DNA from: Actinokineospora inagensis DSM 44258
Lineage (GTDB): Bacteria > Actinomycetota > Actinomycetes > Mycobacteriales > Pseudonocardiaceae
Direction of reading: 5' to 3'
Length of the DNA stretch: 44,528 nucleotides
Assembly (NCBI RefSeq): GCF_000482865.1
Contig: NZ_AXWW01000060.1
Location: 1 to 44,528, forward strand
In this document: piece after piece, positions 15,315-23,816 of the stretch
Position numbering within the stretch: position 1 is the stretch's first letter
Layout of the letters: each line of letters begins with the position of its first letter
The notes under the pieces: generated by a model
Told to the model about the DNA's origin: nothing
What the model saw: the letters and a program-made list of their open reading frames with translations, nothing else
Databases searched by the model: none
Program-made: the position numbers and the translations under genes

Positions 15315-15382
15315 ATCAGATGAGACCGCGGAGTGAGGGGCCGGTGGCTCGACCTGGAGCGTCGACCGGGTATGGGCCTGTC

Positions 15383-15415
15383 CCCGGCAGGTCGAGACTC
15401 GGGCGACCTGCCGGG
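15383..15415 (-). terminator. Hairpin terminator after phzF
   Basis: A 12-bp perfect stem (CCCGGCAGGTCG, 15383-15394, with its complement at 15404-15415) and a 9-nt loop lie 9 bp beyond the phzF-type gene's stop codon. Confidence 0.8.
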
Positions 15416-15424
15416 TCGAGCAGG

Positions 15425-16258
15425 CTAGATCGGGACGGCGGTGCCGGTGACGTGGATGCCGGAACCGAGGTCGCTCGGGATGGCGACCGTGATGACGCCG
15501 GGGCGGCCCATGTCGTCGCCCTGGTGGATGGTCAGCGCGGCGGGCAAGGAGATCAGGCCCAGTTCCCGCAGGTACCCGCCCAACGCGGCCGCGGCGGCGC
15601 CGGTGGCCGGGTCCTCGACCACTCCGCCCGGGGGGAACGGGTTGCGCGAGTGGACCACCACATCGGACTCGCGGTGTACCAGTTGGATGGTGGTCCAGTC
15701 CTGTTCGGCCATCAGTGCCGCCAAGGCCGGGTAGTCGTAGTCCAGGGCGGCGAGTCGGGCACGGGAGCGCGCGGCGATCACGGGGTGCCAGGCCCCGGCG
15801 TACGCCGCTCGCACCGGCAGCGCGTCGTCCAAGTCGTCGGCTGACCAGCGCAGAGTGGCTAGTAGGCGGTCCCGCAGGTCGACGGGGATGTCCGCGGTTC
15901 GCGGTGGCACGCTGACCAGGGTCGCGGTGAAACCGGAGTCGGTCTCGGTGGTGCTGACCTGCACCAGCCCCACCCGGGTGTGCAACCGCAGCGGCCCCGA
16001 CCCGTGGGCGGCGGCGTGCGCGACGGACGCGGCGACGGTGGCGTGGCCGCAGAACGGGACTTCCGCCAGCGGGCTGAAGTACCGGACGTCCAGGTCGCCG
16101 TCGACGCGGGGGATCAGGAACGCGGACTCCGAGTAGCCGACGTCGGCCGCGGCGGCCTGCATGTCGGCGTCGGTCACCCCGGTCGCGTCGAGGACGATCC
16201 CGGCCGGGTTGCCGCCCGCGGGGTCGGTCGTGAAAGCGGCGTAGCGGATGATCTGCAC
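15425..16258 (-). CDS. PhzF-family isomerase
   Basis: 277 residues with the duplicated diaminopimelate-epimerase-like fold of PhzF. Motifs: AFTTDPAGGNPAGIVL near the start, GYSESAFL with the catalytic Glu, PFCGHATVAAS, and the C-terminal VEDPATGAAAAALGGYL loop. PhzF in Pseudomonas isomerises a phenazine precursor, but most genomic members act on unknown substrates, and no phenazine genes are near. The start is a GTG at 16258. The gap to rsgA's stop is only 7 nt, so it is probably the last gene of an aroA-rsgA-phzF operon, closed by the hairpin at 15383. Confidence 0.93.
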   Translation of the reverse strand: MQIIRYAAFTTDPAGGNPAGIVLDATGVTDADMQAAAADVGYSESAFLIPRVDGDLDVRYFSPLAEVPFCGHATVAASVAHAAAHGSGPLRLHTRVGLVQVSTTETDSGFTATLVSVPPRTADIPVDLRDRLLATLRWSADDLDDALPVRAAYAGAWHPVIAARSRARLAALDYDYPALAALMAEQDWTTIQLVHRESDVVVHSRNPFPPGGVVEDPATGAAAAALGGYLRELGLISLPAALTIHQGDDMGRPGVITVAIPSDLGSGIHVTGTAVPI

Positions 16259-16265
16259 ACCGGGA

Positions 16266-17267
16266 TCATGTCAGGCGGGACGCCAGCAGGCGGCGCAGCG
16301 ACGCCAACCGTCCCCCGGTCGCCGTACCCTCCTCGACCATCGTGTCCAGGTAGCAGTCGGGGTCCTCCGGGGCGCCGAGGTGGCCGCACCCGGACGGGCA
16401 CTCCTCGGCGGCGGCCACGAACTCGGGGAACGCGGCAACGATGTCGTCCGGCTTGATGTGCGCCAGCCCGAACGCCCGCACCCCCGGTGTGTCGATCACC
16501 CACCCGCCGCCGGGCAACGGCAGCGCGACCGCCGACGTGGACGTGTGCCGCCCCTTGCCGATCCCGCTGACCGCCCCGATCGCGCGCTCCGCGTCCGGCA
16601 CCAGCCGGTTGACCAAAGTGGACTTGCCGACCCCGGAGTGCCCGACCAGTGCGGAAAGCCGGTCCGCGAGCAACCGGCGCACCTCTTCCGGCTCCTCGTC
16701 GAACCGGCTGACCACGACGGTCAGGTCCAGTTCCTCGTACAGCGCGATGAGCGGGGCCGGGTCTCCCAGGTCTGCCTTTGTCAGGCACAGCAACGGTTCC
16801 AGACCACCGGCGAACGCGGCGACCAGGCACCGGTCGATGAAACCCGTGCGCGGCGGTGGATCCGCCAACGCGCACACGATCAACAACTGCTCGGCGTTGG
16901 CGACGACCACGCGCTCGTAGGCGTCCACGTCGTCCGAGGTGCGCCGCAGCACGCTGGCGCGGTCGGCGACCCGGACGATGCGCGCCAACGTGTCCGGCGC
17001 GCCGGTCGTGTCGCCGACGATGTCGACCTGGTCGCCGATGACGACCGGGTTGCGGCCCAGTTCGCGGGCGCGCATCGCGACCACGAGGTGACCGGGGTCG
17101 CGGTCGACCGCGCAGGTCCACCGGCCCCGGTCCTTGCCGACCACCATCGCGCCGACCGCGTCGGCGTGGTCCGGGCGGAGCTTGCTGCGCGGGCGGCTCC
17201 CCTTGCCCGGCCGGACGCGGACGTCGGCCTCGTCCAGCCTGCTCCAGTCGCCGCGCCGGGACCCCAC
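16266..17267 (-). CDS. rsgA: Ribosome small subunit-dependent GTPase A
   Basis: 333 residues. A circularly permuted GTPase that checks late 30S assembly. Order seen: N-terminal OB-fold (about 1-90), TKAD in LLCLTKADLGD (G4), GHSGVGKST P-loop (G1), DTPGVRAFG (G3), and a C-terminal zinc knuckle CPSGCGHLGAPEDPDC. The start GTG at 17267 lies one base after the aroA TGA, which argues for translational coupling, though no strong Shine-Dalgarno is seen; the open frame further upstream reads through aroA and is not meaningful. Adjacent aroA and rsgA is the arrangement known from mycobacteria. Confidence 0.93.
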   Translation of the reverse strand: MGSRRGDWSRLDEADVRVRPGKGSRPRSKLRPDHADAVGAMVVGKDRGRWTCAVDRDPGHLVVAMRARELGRNPVVIGDQVDIVGDTTGAPDTLARIVRVADRASVLRRTSDDVDAYERVVVANAEQLLIVCALADPPPRTGFIDRCLVAAFAGGLEPLLCLTKADLGDPAPLIALYEELDLTVVVSRFDEEPEEVRRLLADRLSALVGHSGVGKSTLVNRLVPDAERAIGAVSGIGKGRHTSTSAVALPLPGGGWVIDTPGVRAFGLAHIKPDDIVAAFPEFVAAAEECPSGCGHLGAPEDPDCYLDTMVEEGTATGGRLASLRRLLASRLT

Positions 17268-17268
17268 G

Positions 17269-18537
17269 TCAGCGCGTCTCGCCGAGCATGTCGGCCCACA
17301 TGGCTGGGAAGTCCGGCAGCGTTTTCGACGTCGCCGCCACGTCGTCCACCGCGACACCCGGCACGACGAGGCCGATGATGGCGCCCGCGGTCGCCATCCG
17401 GTGGTCGGCGTAGACACCCCAGGTGCCGCCGTGCAGCGCCGCCGGGCGGATGGCGAGGCCGTCGTCGGTCTCGGTGGCGTCGCCGCCGAGGTTGGTGATC
17501 TCGGTGGCCAGCGCGGCGAGCCGGTCGGTCTCGTGCCCGCGCAGATGGGCGACGCCGCGCAGCCGGGACGGACCGTCGGCCAGCGCGGCCAGCGCCGCCA
17601 CGGTCGGGGTCAGCTCGCCGAACTCGCGCAGATCAATGTCCACACCGGACAGTTTGGCCGGTCCGCGCACGGTCAGCGACCCGTCGGCGAGCACCACCTC
17701 GGCGCCCATCCTGGTCAGGATGTCCCGGATCGCGTCGCCGGGCTGGGTCGTGGCGGCGGGCCACCCGGTCACGGTGACCGCTCCCCCGGTGACCGCGGCG
17801 GCGGCGAGGAACGGCGTGGCGTTGGACAGGTCGGGCTCGATGACCCAGTCGACCGCGCCGACCGGGCCCGGCTCGATCCGCCAGGTGTTCGGCTCCGCGT
17901 CGTCGACGGCGACACCGGCGGTGCGCAGCATGTCGACGGTCATCTCGATGTGCGGCATGGACGGCACGGGTTTGCCGTCGTGGTGCACGGTCAGGCCCTT
18001 GTCGTACCGGGCGCCGGAGAGCAGCAGGCCGGAGACGAACTGCGAGGAGGCGGACGCGTCGATGGTCACCGCGCCACCGGAGATGCCGCCGGTGCCGACG
18101 GCGGTGAACGGCAGCGCGTCGCCCTCGACGACGGCGCCGAGCGAGCGCAGCGCGTCGAGCACGGTCCCCATCGGCCGTTCGCGGGCCCGCGGGTCCCCGT
18201 CGAACCGGATCTCCCCGTCGGCCAGCACCGCGGCGGGCGGCACGAACCGCATGACCGTCCCGGCCAGGCCGCAGTCGATCTCCGCCGGGCCGCGGAACCC
18301 GTCGTGCGCGCCGATCGTGATCGTGGCGCCGTCCATGTCGGCCCGGACACCCAGGGCGCGCAGGGCGCCGAGCATCAGGTTCGTGTCGCGGCTCGCGGGC
18401 GCTCCGGTGACGGTGACGTCCCGGCCGCTGAGGGCGGCGAGGACCAGGGCGCGGTTGGTGATCGACTTGGACCCGGGGATGGTGACGGTGGCGTGCACGG
18501 ACCCCGTGGCGACCGGGGCTGACCAGGGCTGCGGCAT
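17269..18537 (-). CDS. aroA: 3-phosphoshikimate 1-carboxyvinyltransferase (EPSP synthase)
   Basis: 422 residues, normal length. Transfers enolpyruvyl from PEP to shikimate-3-phosphate, the sixth step of the shikimate pathway. Motifs: [16 protein letters not shown] (PEP/S3P-binding Lys), [40 protein letters not shown] and the catalytic late region [20 protein letters not shown] followed by [14 protein letters not shown] 18537 is 8 nt after GGGAGGA. The gene leads an operon with rsgA and phzF and is divergent from the SRAP gene; the 162-bp gap holds two GACCGGTT motifs 19 bp apart. Confidence 0.95.
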   Translation of the reverse strand: MPQPWSAPVATGSVHATVTIPGSKSITNRALVLAALSGRDVTVTGAPASRDTNLMLGALRALGVRADMDGATITIGAHDGFRGPAEIDCGLAGTVMRFVPPAAVLADGEIRFDGDPRARERPMGTVLDALRSLGAVVEGDALPFTAVGTGGISGGAVTIDASASSQFVSGLLLSGARYDKGLTVHHDGKPVPSMPHIEMTVDMLRTAGVAVDDAEPNTWRIEPGPVGAVDWVIEPDLSNATPFLAAAAVTGGAVTVTGWPAATTQPGDAIRDILTRMGAEVVLADGSLTVRGPAKLSGVDIDLREFGELTPTVAALAALADGPSRLRGVAHLRGHETDRLAALATEITNLGGDATETDDGLAIRPAALHGGTWGVYADHRMATAGAIIGLVVPGVAVDDVAATSKTLPDFPAMWADMLGETR

Positions 18538-18699
18538 GCCGCAATCCTCCCGCACCCGGCCCCGCATCGGGTGACCGGCTCGCCACTGTCGTCCCGGCAT
18601 GTCACGATTCGCCCACACCGTGGGTGGCGGTGCGCGTCCGACCGGTTGTGCGAAGGTGGACCGGTTCGCGGCGGTGGTGGACAGGGAGGCTGATCGGCT

Positions 18700-19461
18700 G
18701 TGTGCGGGAGGTACGCGTCCGCCAAGGACCCGGCCACGCTGGCCGCGGAGTTCGACGCGGTCGACACCATGGGGGACTCGGCGCCCGACCTGGACTACAA
18801 CGTCGCGCCGACCAAGGACGTGGTCACCGTCGTGCAGCGGCACCCGCGCACCCCGGAGGGCGTGGACACCGGCCGGACCGAGCGCACCCTGCGGGTGATG
18901 AAGTGGGGTCTGGTGCCGTCCTGGGCGAAGAACGCCGCAGGCGGCGCGAAGATGATCAACGCCCGGTCGGAGAGCGCGGCCGAGAAGCCCGCGTTCCGCA
19001 AGTCGCTGGCCGAGCGCCGCTGCATCATCCCCGCCGACGGCTGGTTCGAGTGGCGCCGGGACAAGACGGCGAAGCAACCGTTCTACACGACCCCGCGCGA
19101 CGGCGGCAGCCTGGCGATGGCGGGCCTGTGGACCACCTGGCGGGACCGGGCCGACCCGAAGGCGCCGATCCTCATCACCTGCGCCGTGCTCACCACCGAC
19201 GCGGTCGGCCCGATCGCCGACATCCACGACCGGATGCCCCTGCTGCTCGCCCCGGGGTCGTGGGCGACCTGGCTGGACCCGGACGCCACCGATGTCACCG
19301 ACGTGGCCGAACTGCTCGCGCCCCCGCCGCTCGACCTGGTCGACGCGCTGGAGATCCGACCGGTGTCCCAGGCGGTCAACAGCGTCCGCAACAACGGCCC
19401 CGAACTGCTGGACCCCCTCAAACCCGACCTGGACGCCGACCTGTTCAGCGACCGGACCTGA
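18700..19461 (+). CDS. SRAP (SOS-response-associated peptidase/abasic-site crosslinker)
   Basis: 253 residues, YedK/HMCES family. Forms a covalent link with abasic sites in single-stranded DNA through Cys2, which becomes the N-terminus. The sequence begins MCGRYA, so the GTG at 18700 is fixed by the need for Cys2; GGGAGG lies 10 nt upstream. Other conserved elements are [41 protein letters not shown] and HDRMPLLL. It is divergent from aroA, as in mycobacteria (Rv3226c/aroA in my recollection). The next gene starts 57 bp downstream. Confidence 0.95.
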   Translation: MCGRYASAKDPATLAAEFDAVDTMGDSAPDLDYNVAPTKDVVTVVQRHPRTPEGVDTGRTERTLRVMKWGLVPSWAKNAAGGAKMINARSESAAEKPAFRKSLAERRCIIPADGWFEWRRDKTAKQPFYTTPRDGGSLAMAGLWTTWRDRADPKAPILITCAVLTTDAVGPIADIHDRMPLLLAPGSWATWLDPDATDVTDVAELLAPPPLDLVDALEIRPVSQAVNSVRNNGPELLDPLKPDLDADLFSDRT

Positions 19462-19465
19462 CCCG

Positions 19466-19528
19466 ATGCGCGCCGACACCAGCACCCGCGACCCGCTCGA
19501 CCAGTGGATCCAGTCCGATGCGCGCTGA
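19466..19528 (+). CDS. Possible 20-codon leader ORF before the hydrolase gene
   Basis: ATG 19466 to TGA 19528 (20 codons) starts with ATGCGCGCCGA, almost the same sequence as the hydrolase start at 19518 (ATGCGCGCTGA), whose first 11 bases it overlaps. No good Shine-Dalgarno is seen. It could couple translation of the hydrolase, or be a chance duplication. Confidence 0.25.
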   Translation: MRADTSTRDPLDQWIQSDAR

Positions 19529-20135
19529 AATCGATACCCCCCACGGCCCTGCGGTCGCCGAGTTGCACAGCGCCGCCGAAGGTCGGGCCGGTCTGCTCCT
19601 CGGCCACGGCGCGGGCGGCGGCATCAAGGCACCCGACCTGGTCGCCGCCTGCCGCGGGGCGACGGCGGCGGGGGTGCACGTCGCGCTCGTCGAGCAGCCC
19701 TACCGGGTCGCGGGTAGGCGCGCGCCCGCCCCGGCCGCCCAGTTGGACACGGCGTGGCTCGCGGTCGCGCGGCACCTGTCGACGCTGTGGTTCGAGGGGC
19801 TGCCGCTGCTGTTCGGTGGTCGGTCGTCCGGCGCCCGGGTGGCGTGCCGCACGGCCGAGGTGGGTGAGGCCGTCGGCGTGGTGTGCCTCGCGTTCCCCGT
19901 CCACCCGCCGGGGAAGCCGGAGAAGACGCGGCAACCGGAGCTCGACGCGGTGACCGCGCCCATCCTGGTCGTGCAGGGCGAGAGCGACCCCTTCGGGCAG
20001 CCCACCCCCGGTCACCTGCGGGACATCGTCCGGGTGCCCGGCGACCACTCGCTCAAGCGGGACATCCCGACGATCTCCCGGGCCGTCGAGGAGTGGCTCG
20101 GCCGCATCCTCCGGCCGTTGGACCAGCTCGGTTGA
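19518..20135 (+). CDS. Alpha/beta hydrolase of the KANL3/Tex30-like (dienelactone hydrolase-related) group
   Basis: 205 residues. Opens with a strand pair and [16 protein letters not shown] (oxyanion loop). The nucleophile elbow is [10 protein letters not shown], the acid is in [10 protein letters not shown], and the His is in VPGDHSLK. This is the compact fold seen in Tex30/KANL3-like proteins, whose substrate in bacteria is unknown. ATG 19518 is weakly signalled. It is probably cotranscribed with the SRAP gene (57 bp upstream). Confidence 0.88.
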   Translation: MRAEIDTPHGPAVAELHSAAEGRAGLLLGHGAGGGIKAPDLVAACRGATAAGVHVALVEQPYRVAGRRAPAPAAQLDTAWLAVARHLSTLWFEGLPLLFGGRSSGARVACRTAEVGEAVGVVCLAFPVHPPGKPEKTRQPELDAVTAPILVVQGESDPFGQPTPGHLRDIVRVPGDHSLKRDIPTISRAVEEWLGRILRPLDQLG

Positions 20136-20199
20136 ACCCCGGCGGCGGCCACGCGTCTCTTGGGGTGCACAGCCGATCGTTTGAGGGGATCGCACCACC

Positions 20200-21024
20200 A
20201 TGGGGTATCTCGGCAAGACCGCGCTGCTGGCCGCCACCGCGGCCGCGGCACTCACACTGACCGCCTGCAACGATTCCGCGGCACCCGGCGCACCCGCCAA
20301 CGGCGGCACCGGGGCCACCGGCACCACCGCCGACAGCTCGGCCGGGGGCCAGGCCTTCAGCTCGCTGAGCGGCCTCTCCGACGCCGTGCAGCACACCACC
20401 GGCAGCGCCAAGACCGTGCACGTGAAGATGACCGGCGGCATCGCGGGCCAGGCCGTCAACGGCGAGGGCGACTACCAGTTCGGCGACCCGACCGCCATGC
20501 AGTTCGAGATGAAGACCTCGGCGGGCGAGATGTCCATGCGCCTGGTCGGCAACGTCATGTACATGAAGTCGCCGCAGAGCATCGTCCCCGGCAAACCCTG
20601 GATGAAGTTCGACCTCGGCGCGAACAACGCGTTGGCCAAGTCGATGGACTCGGTCAAGCAGACCGACCCGAGCAAGATCATCGCCCAGATCGTCGAGGCC
20701 GGTGACCTGACCGGGGTGAAATCCGAGCCCGTCGACGGGCAGGACACCGTGCACTACACGGTCACCATCGACATCACCAAGCTCAAGGCGGACAACGCCC
20801 TCGGCATGGACGCCGACGCCATCGCCGCCGCCGGGAAAGCCGGGATGAAGACCTTCACCATCGACATGTGGATCAACCACGACAACCTGCCGGTGCGGAT
20901 GGTCAACGAGATCCCGATGCAGGGCAAGACAGTGAAAACCCAGTCCGACTACAGCGACTGGGGCAAGCCGGTGACCATCACGGCGCCACCCGCGAGCGAG
21001 GTCGCGACGCTACCGGGAAGCTGA
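20200..21024 (+). CDS. LppX/LprAFG-family lipoprotein
   Basis: 274 residues. Signal peptide with a basic N-terminus and hydrophobic core, ending in the lipobox LTAC with the modified Cys at residue 23. A disordered Gly/Ala/Thr/Ser linker runs to about residue 50. The rest has alternating beta strands like the LppX/LprG half-barrel, which binds lipids: for example TVHVKMTGGIAG, MQFEMKTSAGEMSMRLVGNV, VHYTVTIDITKL, and a closing LPVRMVNEIPMQGKTVKTQSDY segment. Expected on the outer face of the cytoplasmic membrane. ATG 20200 follows GAGGGGATC by about 9 nt. A strong terminator follows. Confidence 0.9.
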   Translation: MGYLGKTALLAATAAAALTLTACNDSAAPGAPANGGTGATGTTADSSAGGQAFSSLSGLSDAVQHTTGSAKTVHVKMTGGIAGQAVNGEGDYQFGDPTAMQFEMKTSAGEMSMRLVGNVMYMKSPQSIVPGKPWMKFDLGANNALAKSMDSVKQTDPSKIIAQIVEAGDLTGVKSEPVDGQDTVHYTVTIDITKLKADNALGMDADAIAAAGKAGMKTFTIDMWINHDNLPVRMVNEIPMQGKTVKTQSDYSDWGKPVTITAPPASEVATLPGS

Positions 21025-21034
21025 GACCGGTGTG

Positions 21035-21072
21035 ACGCGCCCCCGCACCCGAATGGTGGTGCGGGGGCGCGT
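21035..21072 (+). terminator. Intrinsic terminator after the lipoprotein gene
   Basis: A 15-bp perfect stem (21035-21049 with 21058-21072, ACGCGCCCCCGCACC and its complement) and an 8-nt loop, 11 bp beyond the stop codon. Confidence 0.88.
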
Positions 21073-21115
21073 TCGGCATGATTCCCTCGACACTGGCTGA
21101 CCGGATGGTGCTGCG

Positions 21116-21319
21116 TTGAGCGATGAACCTGAGGACGCGGAATCGGAAGACGTTCCTGGGCAGGTGCAGACGATCTGTCCGTACTGCGGTGGCGGCGGGA
21201 TGGTGGCCGACCCGAAACAGGCGGTGATCGGGGGGACACCGCGGACAGTGGACAACGGGCGGCCGTGTCCGTATTGCGGGACGGATGGGCATTTTGCGGA
21301 GATCGTGCCGCCGGTGTGA
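21116..21319 (+). CDS. Small zinc-ribbon-like protein (DnaJ-type CxxC pairs)
   Basis: 67 residues from a TTG at 21116. An acidic N-terminus (SDEPEDAESEDVPG) precedes two Cys pairs, CPYCGGGGMV and CPYCGTDGHF, which could bind one zinc ion. The first pair resembles half of a DnaJ CxxCxGxG repeat. No Shine-Dalgarno is clear, so the start is uncertain; another start inside is not obvious. Small conserved actinobacterial zinc-ribbon proteins of this look exist, but I assign no function. It is isolated, between a terminator and a repeat region. Confidence 0.6.
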   Translation: MSDEPEDAESEDVPGQVQTICPYCGGGGMVADPKQAVIGGTPRTVDNGRPCPYCGTDGHFAEIVPPV

Positions 21320-21716
21320 GGGGGCTTGCGGGCTGGGGCTTGCGGGCTGGGGGCTGCGGATGGGGTGTCGCAGGTGGGGGCTTGCGGGGGGCTGGCGGAG
21401 GGGGCTGGCGCGGGTGAGCTGGCTGTGGGTGGGGCTGGCTACGGGTAGTGCTGGCTGTCGGTCGGACTGGCTGCGGGTGGGGCTGGGTGTCCGTGGTCGC
21501 GTTTAGGCTGTGTATTCGGGGGCTTTTCGTCGGGTTGATCATGGTTCTTGGTCGGCGGGCGGATCTTGTCGGTGGGTCCGTTTAGGCTGTGTATTTGGGG
21601 GCCTGCTGGCGGTTGATCTTGGTGTGAGGGGGCACTGGGCCTCGGCTGCGCCTCGGGGGTCGGCCTGGTCGCCTGGCGGCGACGCCGGCGCTTGGGCGCC
21701 AGATTAAAGCTGGGGT
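21320..21716. other. Gene-free GC-skewed region with a duplicated TTTAGGCTGTGTATT motif
   Basis: About 180 bp of imperfect GGGCTTGCGGGCTGG-like iterations (21320-21500) precede two copies of a 45-bp segment starting CGTTTAGGCTGTGTATT at 21500 and 21579. The second copy runs into a GC-rich stretch with several short hairpins (for example GGCGCTTGGGCGCC near 21688-21701). A minus-strand frame through it (21582-21788) looks like repeat read-through, and I do not support it as a gene. Confidence 0.7.
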
Positions 21717-21864
21717 GCCCGTTGTGGTGAAGTTGTTTTGTTTGGGGCCCCTAGCGGCAGCCTGGGTAAGGCTAAAAGGCGGGGCCACTGGAAAGCGTGG
21801 CCTTCCCCGCCAGCCGGCTTAGGCCACCGCTCCCCCCAAACAAAACAACTCCACCACAACGGGC
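21717..21864. repeat. Long-stem inverted repeat element (copy 1)
   Basis: Arms of 31 bp at 21717-21747 and 21834-21864 (GCCCGTTGTGGTGAAGTTGT... and its complement) match at 30 of 31 positions. The 86-bp centre holds nested hairpins, including GGCCAC/GTGGCC flanked by GCGGGG/CCCCGC. The whole 148 bp could fold as one long imperfect hairpin. There is no transposase frame and no target duplication that I can see. The right arm recurs near-identically, in reverse orientation, at the window end (44497-44528). Confidence 0.85.
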
Positions 21865-21899
21865 GGTTGGGATCGGCGGGTTTCGAGGCGCGTGGGGTG

Positions 21900-22060
21900 G
21901 GTTGGTGGGCTTCGTCGATTTGTGCGGGCTTTTTGGGGCGTGTGGTGGGGGTGGTGCTTCGTCGATGTGGCGTGGACTTTTTTTGAGGCGTGCGGTGCCT
22001 GTGTGGCGCTTCGTCGATCTGGGCCGGGTTTTTTGGCGCGCGGCGTGGGTGGGCTGGGGT
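21900..22060. repeat. Iterated CTTCGTCGAT units behind lpqB
   Basis: Perfect CTTCGTCGAT cores at 21910, 21957 and 22009 (spacing 47 and 52 bp). Each is followed after about 15-18 bp by a run of five to seven T and then GG(G)GCG. The array lies between the inverted repeat and the lpqB stop codon (22083). Related units occur at 44329 and 44389 in reverse orientation, again just behind a gene. Between 21320 and 22082 no gene is supported. Confidence 0.8.
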
Positions 22061-22082
22061 TGCTTGGGTGTTGTTCCTGGGG

Positions 22083-23816
22083 TTAGCCGGGGTAGAAGGG
22101 GAGGGAGCCGGGGCCCAGGTTGAACTGGTGGTATTGCCAGACTTTTCCGGCTTCTTGGGTTGCCCACATGCCTGAGCCGTCGGTGACTATTGTGGAGCGG
22201 CTGGGGGCGGCGGTGACGGCGGTGACGGGGAGGGTGAGGTTGGTTTTGTTGTAGGCGGTATACGAGTAGCCGTCTACGGGGAGGCTTACCACTGGTCTTG
22301 TGGCCATGTCGGTGGCCGCGATTACCGTGACCCGGTCCAGCCAGTCGATTCCAATGACATCCTTTACCACTCCTGATTGGAGGGTGCGGCTGGCTCGGAG
22401 GGTGACCGCGTCGTTGGTGCGGACTACTGAGGCGACGCGGATTTCTCCGTTTACCACCGCGGCCACTCGGGCGCCGTCGCGGGAGAGGCGGAGTTGGGTG
22501 ATGGTGCCGCCGTTCCTGGTGAACTCGGAGGCGTCGACGGGGAAGTCTTCCCATTTGCCGTCGGGGGTGCGGGCGACGCGGACGACCAGGGAGCCGTCCT
22601 GGACGGTCCAGACCTCGTTGGGGCCGGTTTCGGTGGCGCCCGCGAACAGCCAGGTGGGGCGGGTCAGGGTGACGGCCGGGGGGAGGCTGACCTCGGGGAG
22701 GTCGCCCTCGGTCTTGCCGACGCGGAGTTTCATGGTGCCGCCGACCCGTTGGACCACTGCCAGTTGGCTGCCGTCGAGGGACTGGGCGGCGCTGGCGACG
22801 TCGTAGGTGCCGTTTCCGGTGGGGCCGTCGAGGGGTTTGCCGTCGCGCAGGGACAGCAGGCGGCCGTTGACGACGGCGAGGCCGAGGAGGTCCGGTTTGA
22901 GCGTGGTCAGGGCGTCGTAGGTGCCGACGTCGCCGACGGTCCACTCCTCGTCGTGGTTGGCGACCAGGGGGAGGCCCTGGCTGCGCAGGCGCAGGGGGCT
23001 GGTGGTGACCTCGCGCAGCGAATACACCAGTTGGGCGGCGATCCGCTGGCGGTCCTCAACCGGTTTGTCCACTTTGGCCAGGTTGACCAGGATGCTGCCG
23101 TCCGCCTCGGGGAGGACGTTGGTGCTCAGCTCCAAACCCTCCAACTGGTTGCGCACGGCCCCCTTCAGCGACTCGGAGGGGCCGCCGAGCAACAGCCCCA
23201 CCACGCGGCCGAACAGGCCCTGGCGGGGCTCGATCTCGACGTAGCGCGGGTCGGGCACCAGGACCCGCTGCTCGGGGTCGAAGAACTCCAGGTTGACCCG
23301 GCGGTAGCTCTTGGTGAAGTCGGCCTCGCGGATCAGCAGGGTGCCCGGTGGCTCGGCGATGCGCCACTGGCCGTCCTGGCGGCGCACGACCACCCGGTAC
23401 TCCAGGTTCTGCACCTGCGGCACGAACGAGCGGTCGCTGAACAGGCTGCCGATCGAGGTGGCGGTCAGGACCACGATCTGCTCGTCGGCCGAGCCGTGGC
23501 CCTCCGGCACCGACTGCGGGACGGTCTTGAACTCGTCCTGGATGATCGTCGGCGGGGCGGCGGCACTCTTCCAGTTCGCCTTGGCCTCGTCGGTGAGGTA
23601 CGTGCGGGCGGCGTCGGGGGTGCCCGCGTTCTTGATGAACTCCTGCACGAGGTTGAACGGGTCCAGCCCGGGGGCCGGTTTGCCGATCTGCCGGGGCTGC
23701 TCCTCGGTGTTGTCGACGACGACCTTCGGCAGCGTGCGGTCCGGGATGTTCGCGCAGCCCGCCAACAGGCCCGCGCCCAGCAGCAGGACGAACAGCCTGG
23801 CCAGGGGTTTGGTCAC
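22083..23816 (-). CDS. lpqB: MtrAB-associated lipoprotein LpqB
   Basis: 577 residues. Lipobox LLAGC with Cys21 after a short signal peptide (MTKPLARLFVLLLGAG). The N-terminal half has the GerMN-like sporulation domain found in LpqB (for example IQDEFKTV and FFDPEQRVLVPDPRYVEIEP). The C-terminal half resembles a beta-propeller, with repeated strands such as DGKPLDGPTGNGTYDVASAA. Known for the family: it works with MtrA-MtrB in actinobacterial cell-envelope and division control. GTG 23816 overlaps the mtrB stop as GTGA. The 3' end is followed by the repeat region, and no hairpin terminator was seen. Confidence 0.95.
   Translation of the reverse strand: MTKPLARLFVLLLGAGLLAGCANIPDRTLPKVVVDNTEEQPRQIGKPAPGLDPFNLVQEFIKNAGTPDAARTYLTDEAKANWKSAAAPPTIIQDEFKTVPQSVPEGHGSADEQIVVLTATSIGSLFSDRSFVPQVQNLEYRVVVRRQDGQWRIAEPPGTLLIREADFTKSYRRVNLEFFDPEQRVLVPDPRYVEIEPRQGLFGRVVGLLLGGPSESLKGAVRNQLEGLELSTNVLPEADGSILVNLAKVDKPVEDRQRIAAQLVYSLREVTTSPLRLRSQGLPLVANHDEEWTVGDVGTYDALTTLKPDLLGLAVVNGRLLSLRDGKPLDGPTGNGTYDVASAAQSLDGSQLAVVQRVGGTMKLRVGKTEGDLPEVSLPPAVTLTRPTWLFAGATETGPNEVWTVQDGSLVVRVARTPDGKWEDFPVDASEFTRNGGTITQLRLSRDGARVAAVVNGEIRVASVVRTNDAVTLRASRTLQSGVVKDVIGIDWLDRVTVIAATDMATRPVVSLPVDGYSYTAYNKTNLTLPVTAVTAAPSRSTIVTDGSGMWATQEAGKVWQYHQFNLGPGSLPFYPG

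Noticed and set aside
21582-21788. 68-codon minus-strand ORF in the repeat region
   Set aside because: It is read-through of the duplicated TTTAGGCTG segment and the left arm of the inverted repeat; no ribosome site and no recognisable family.
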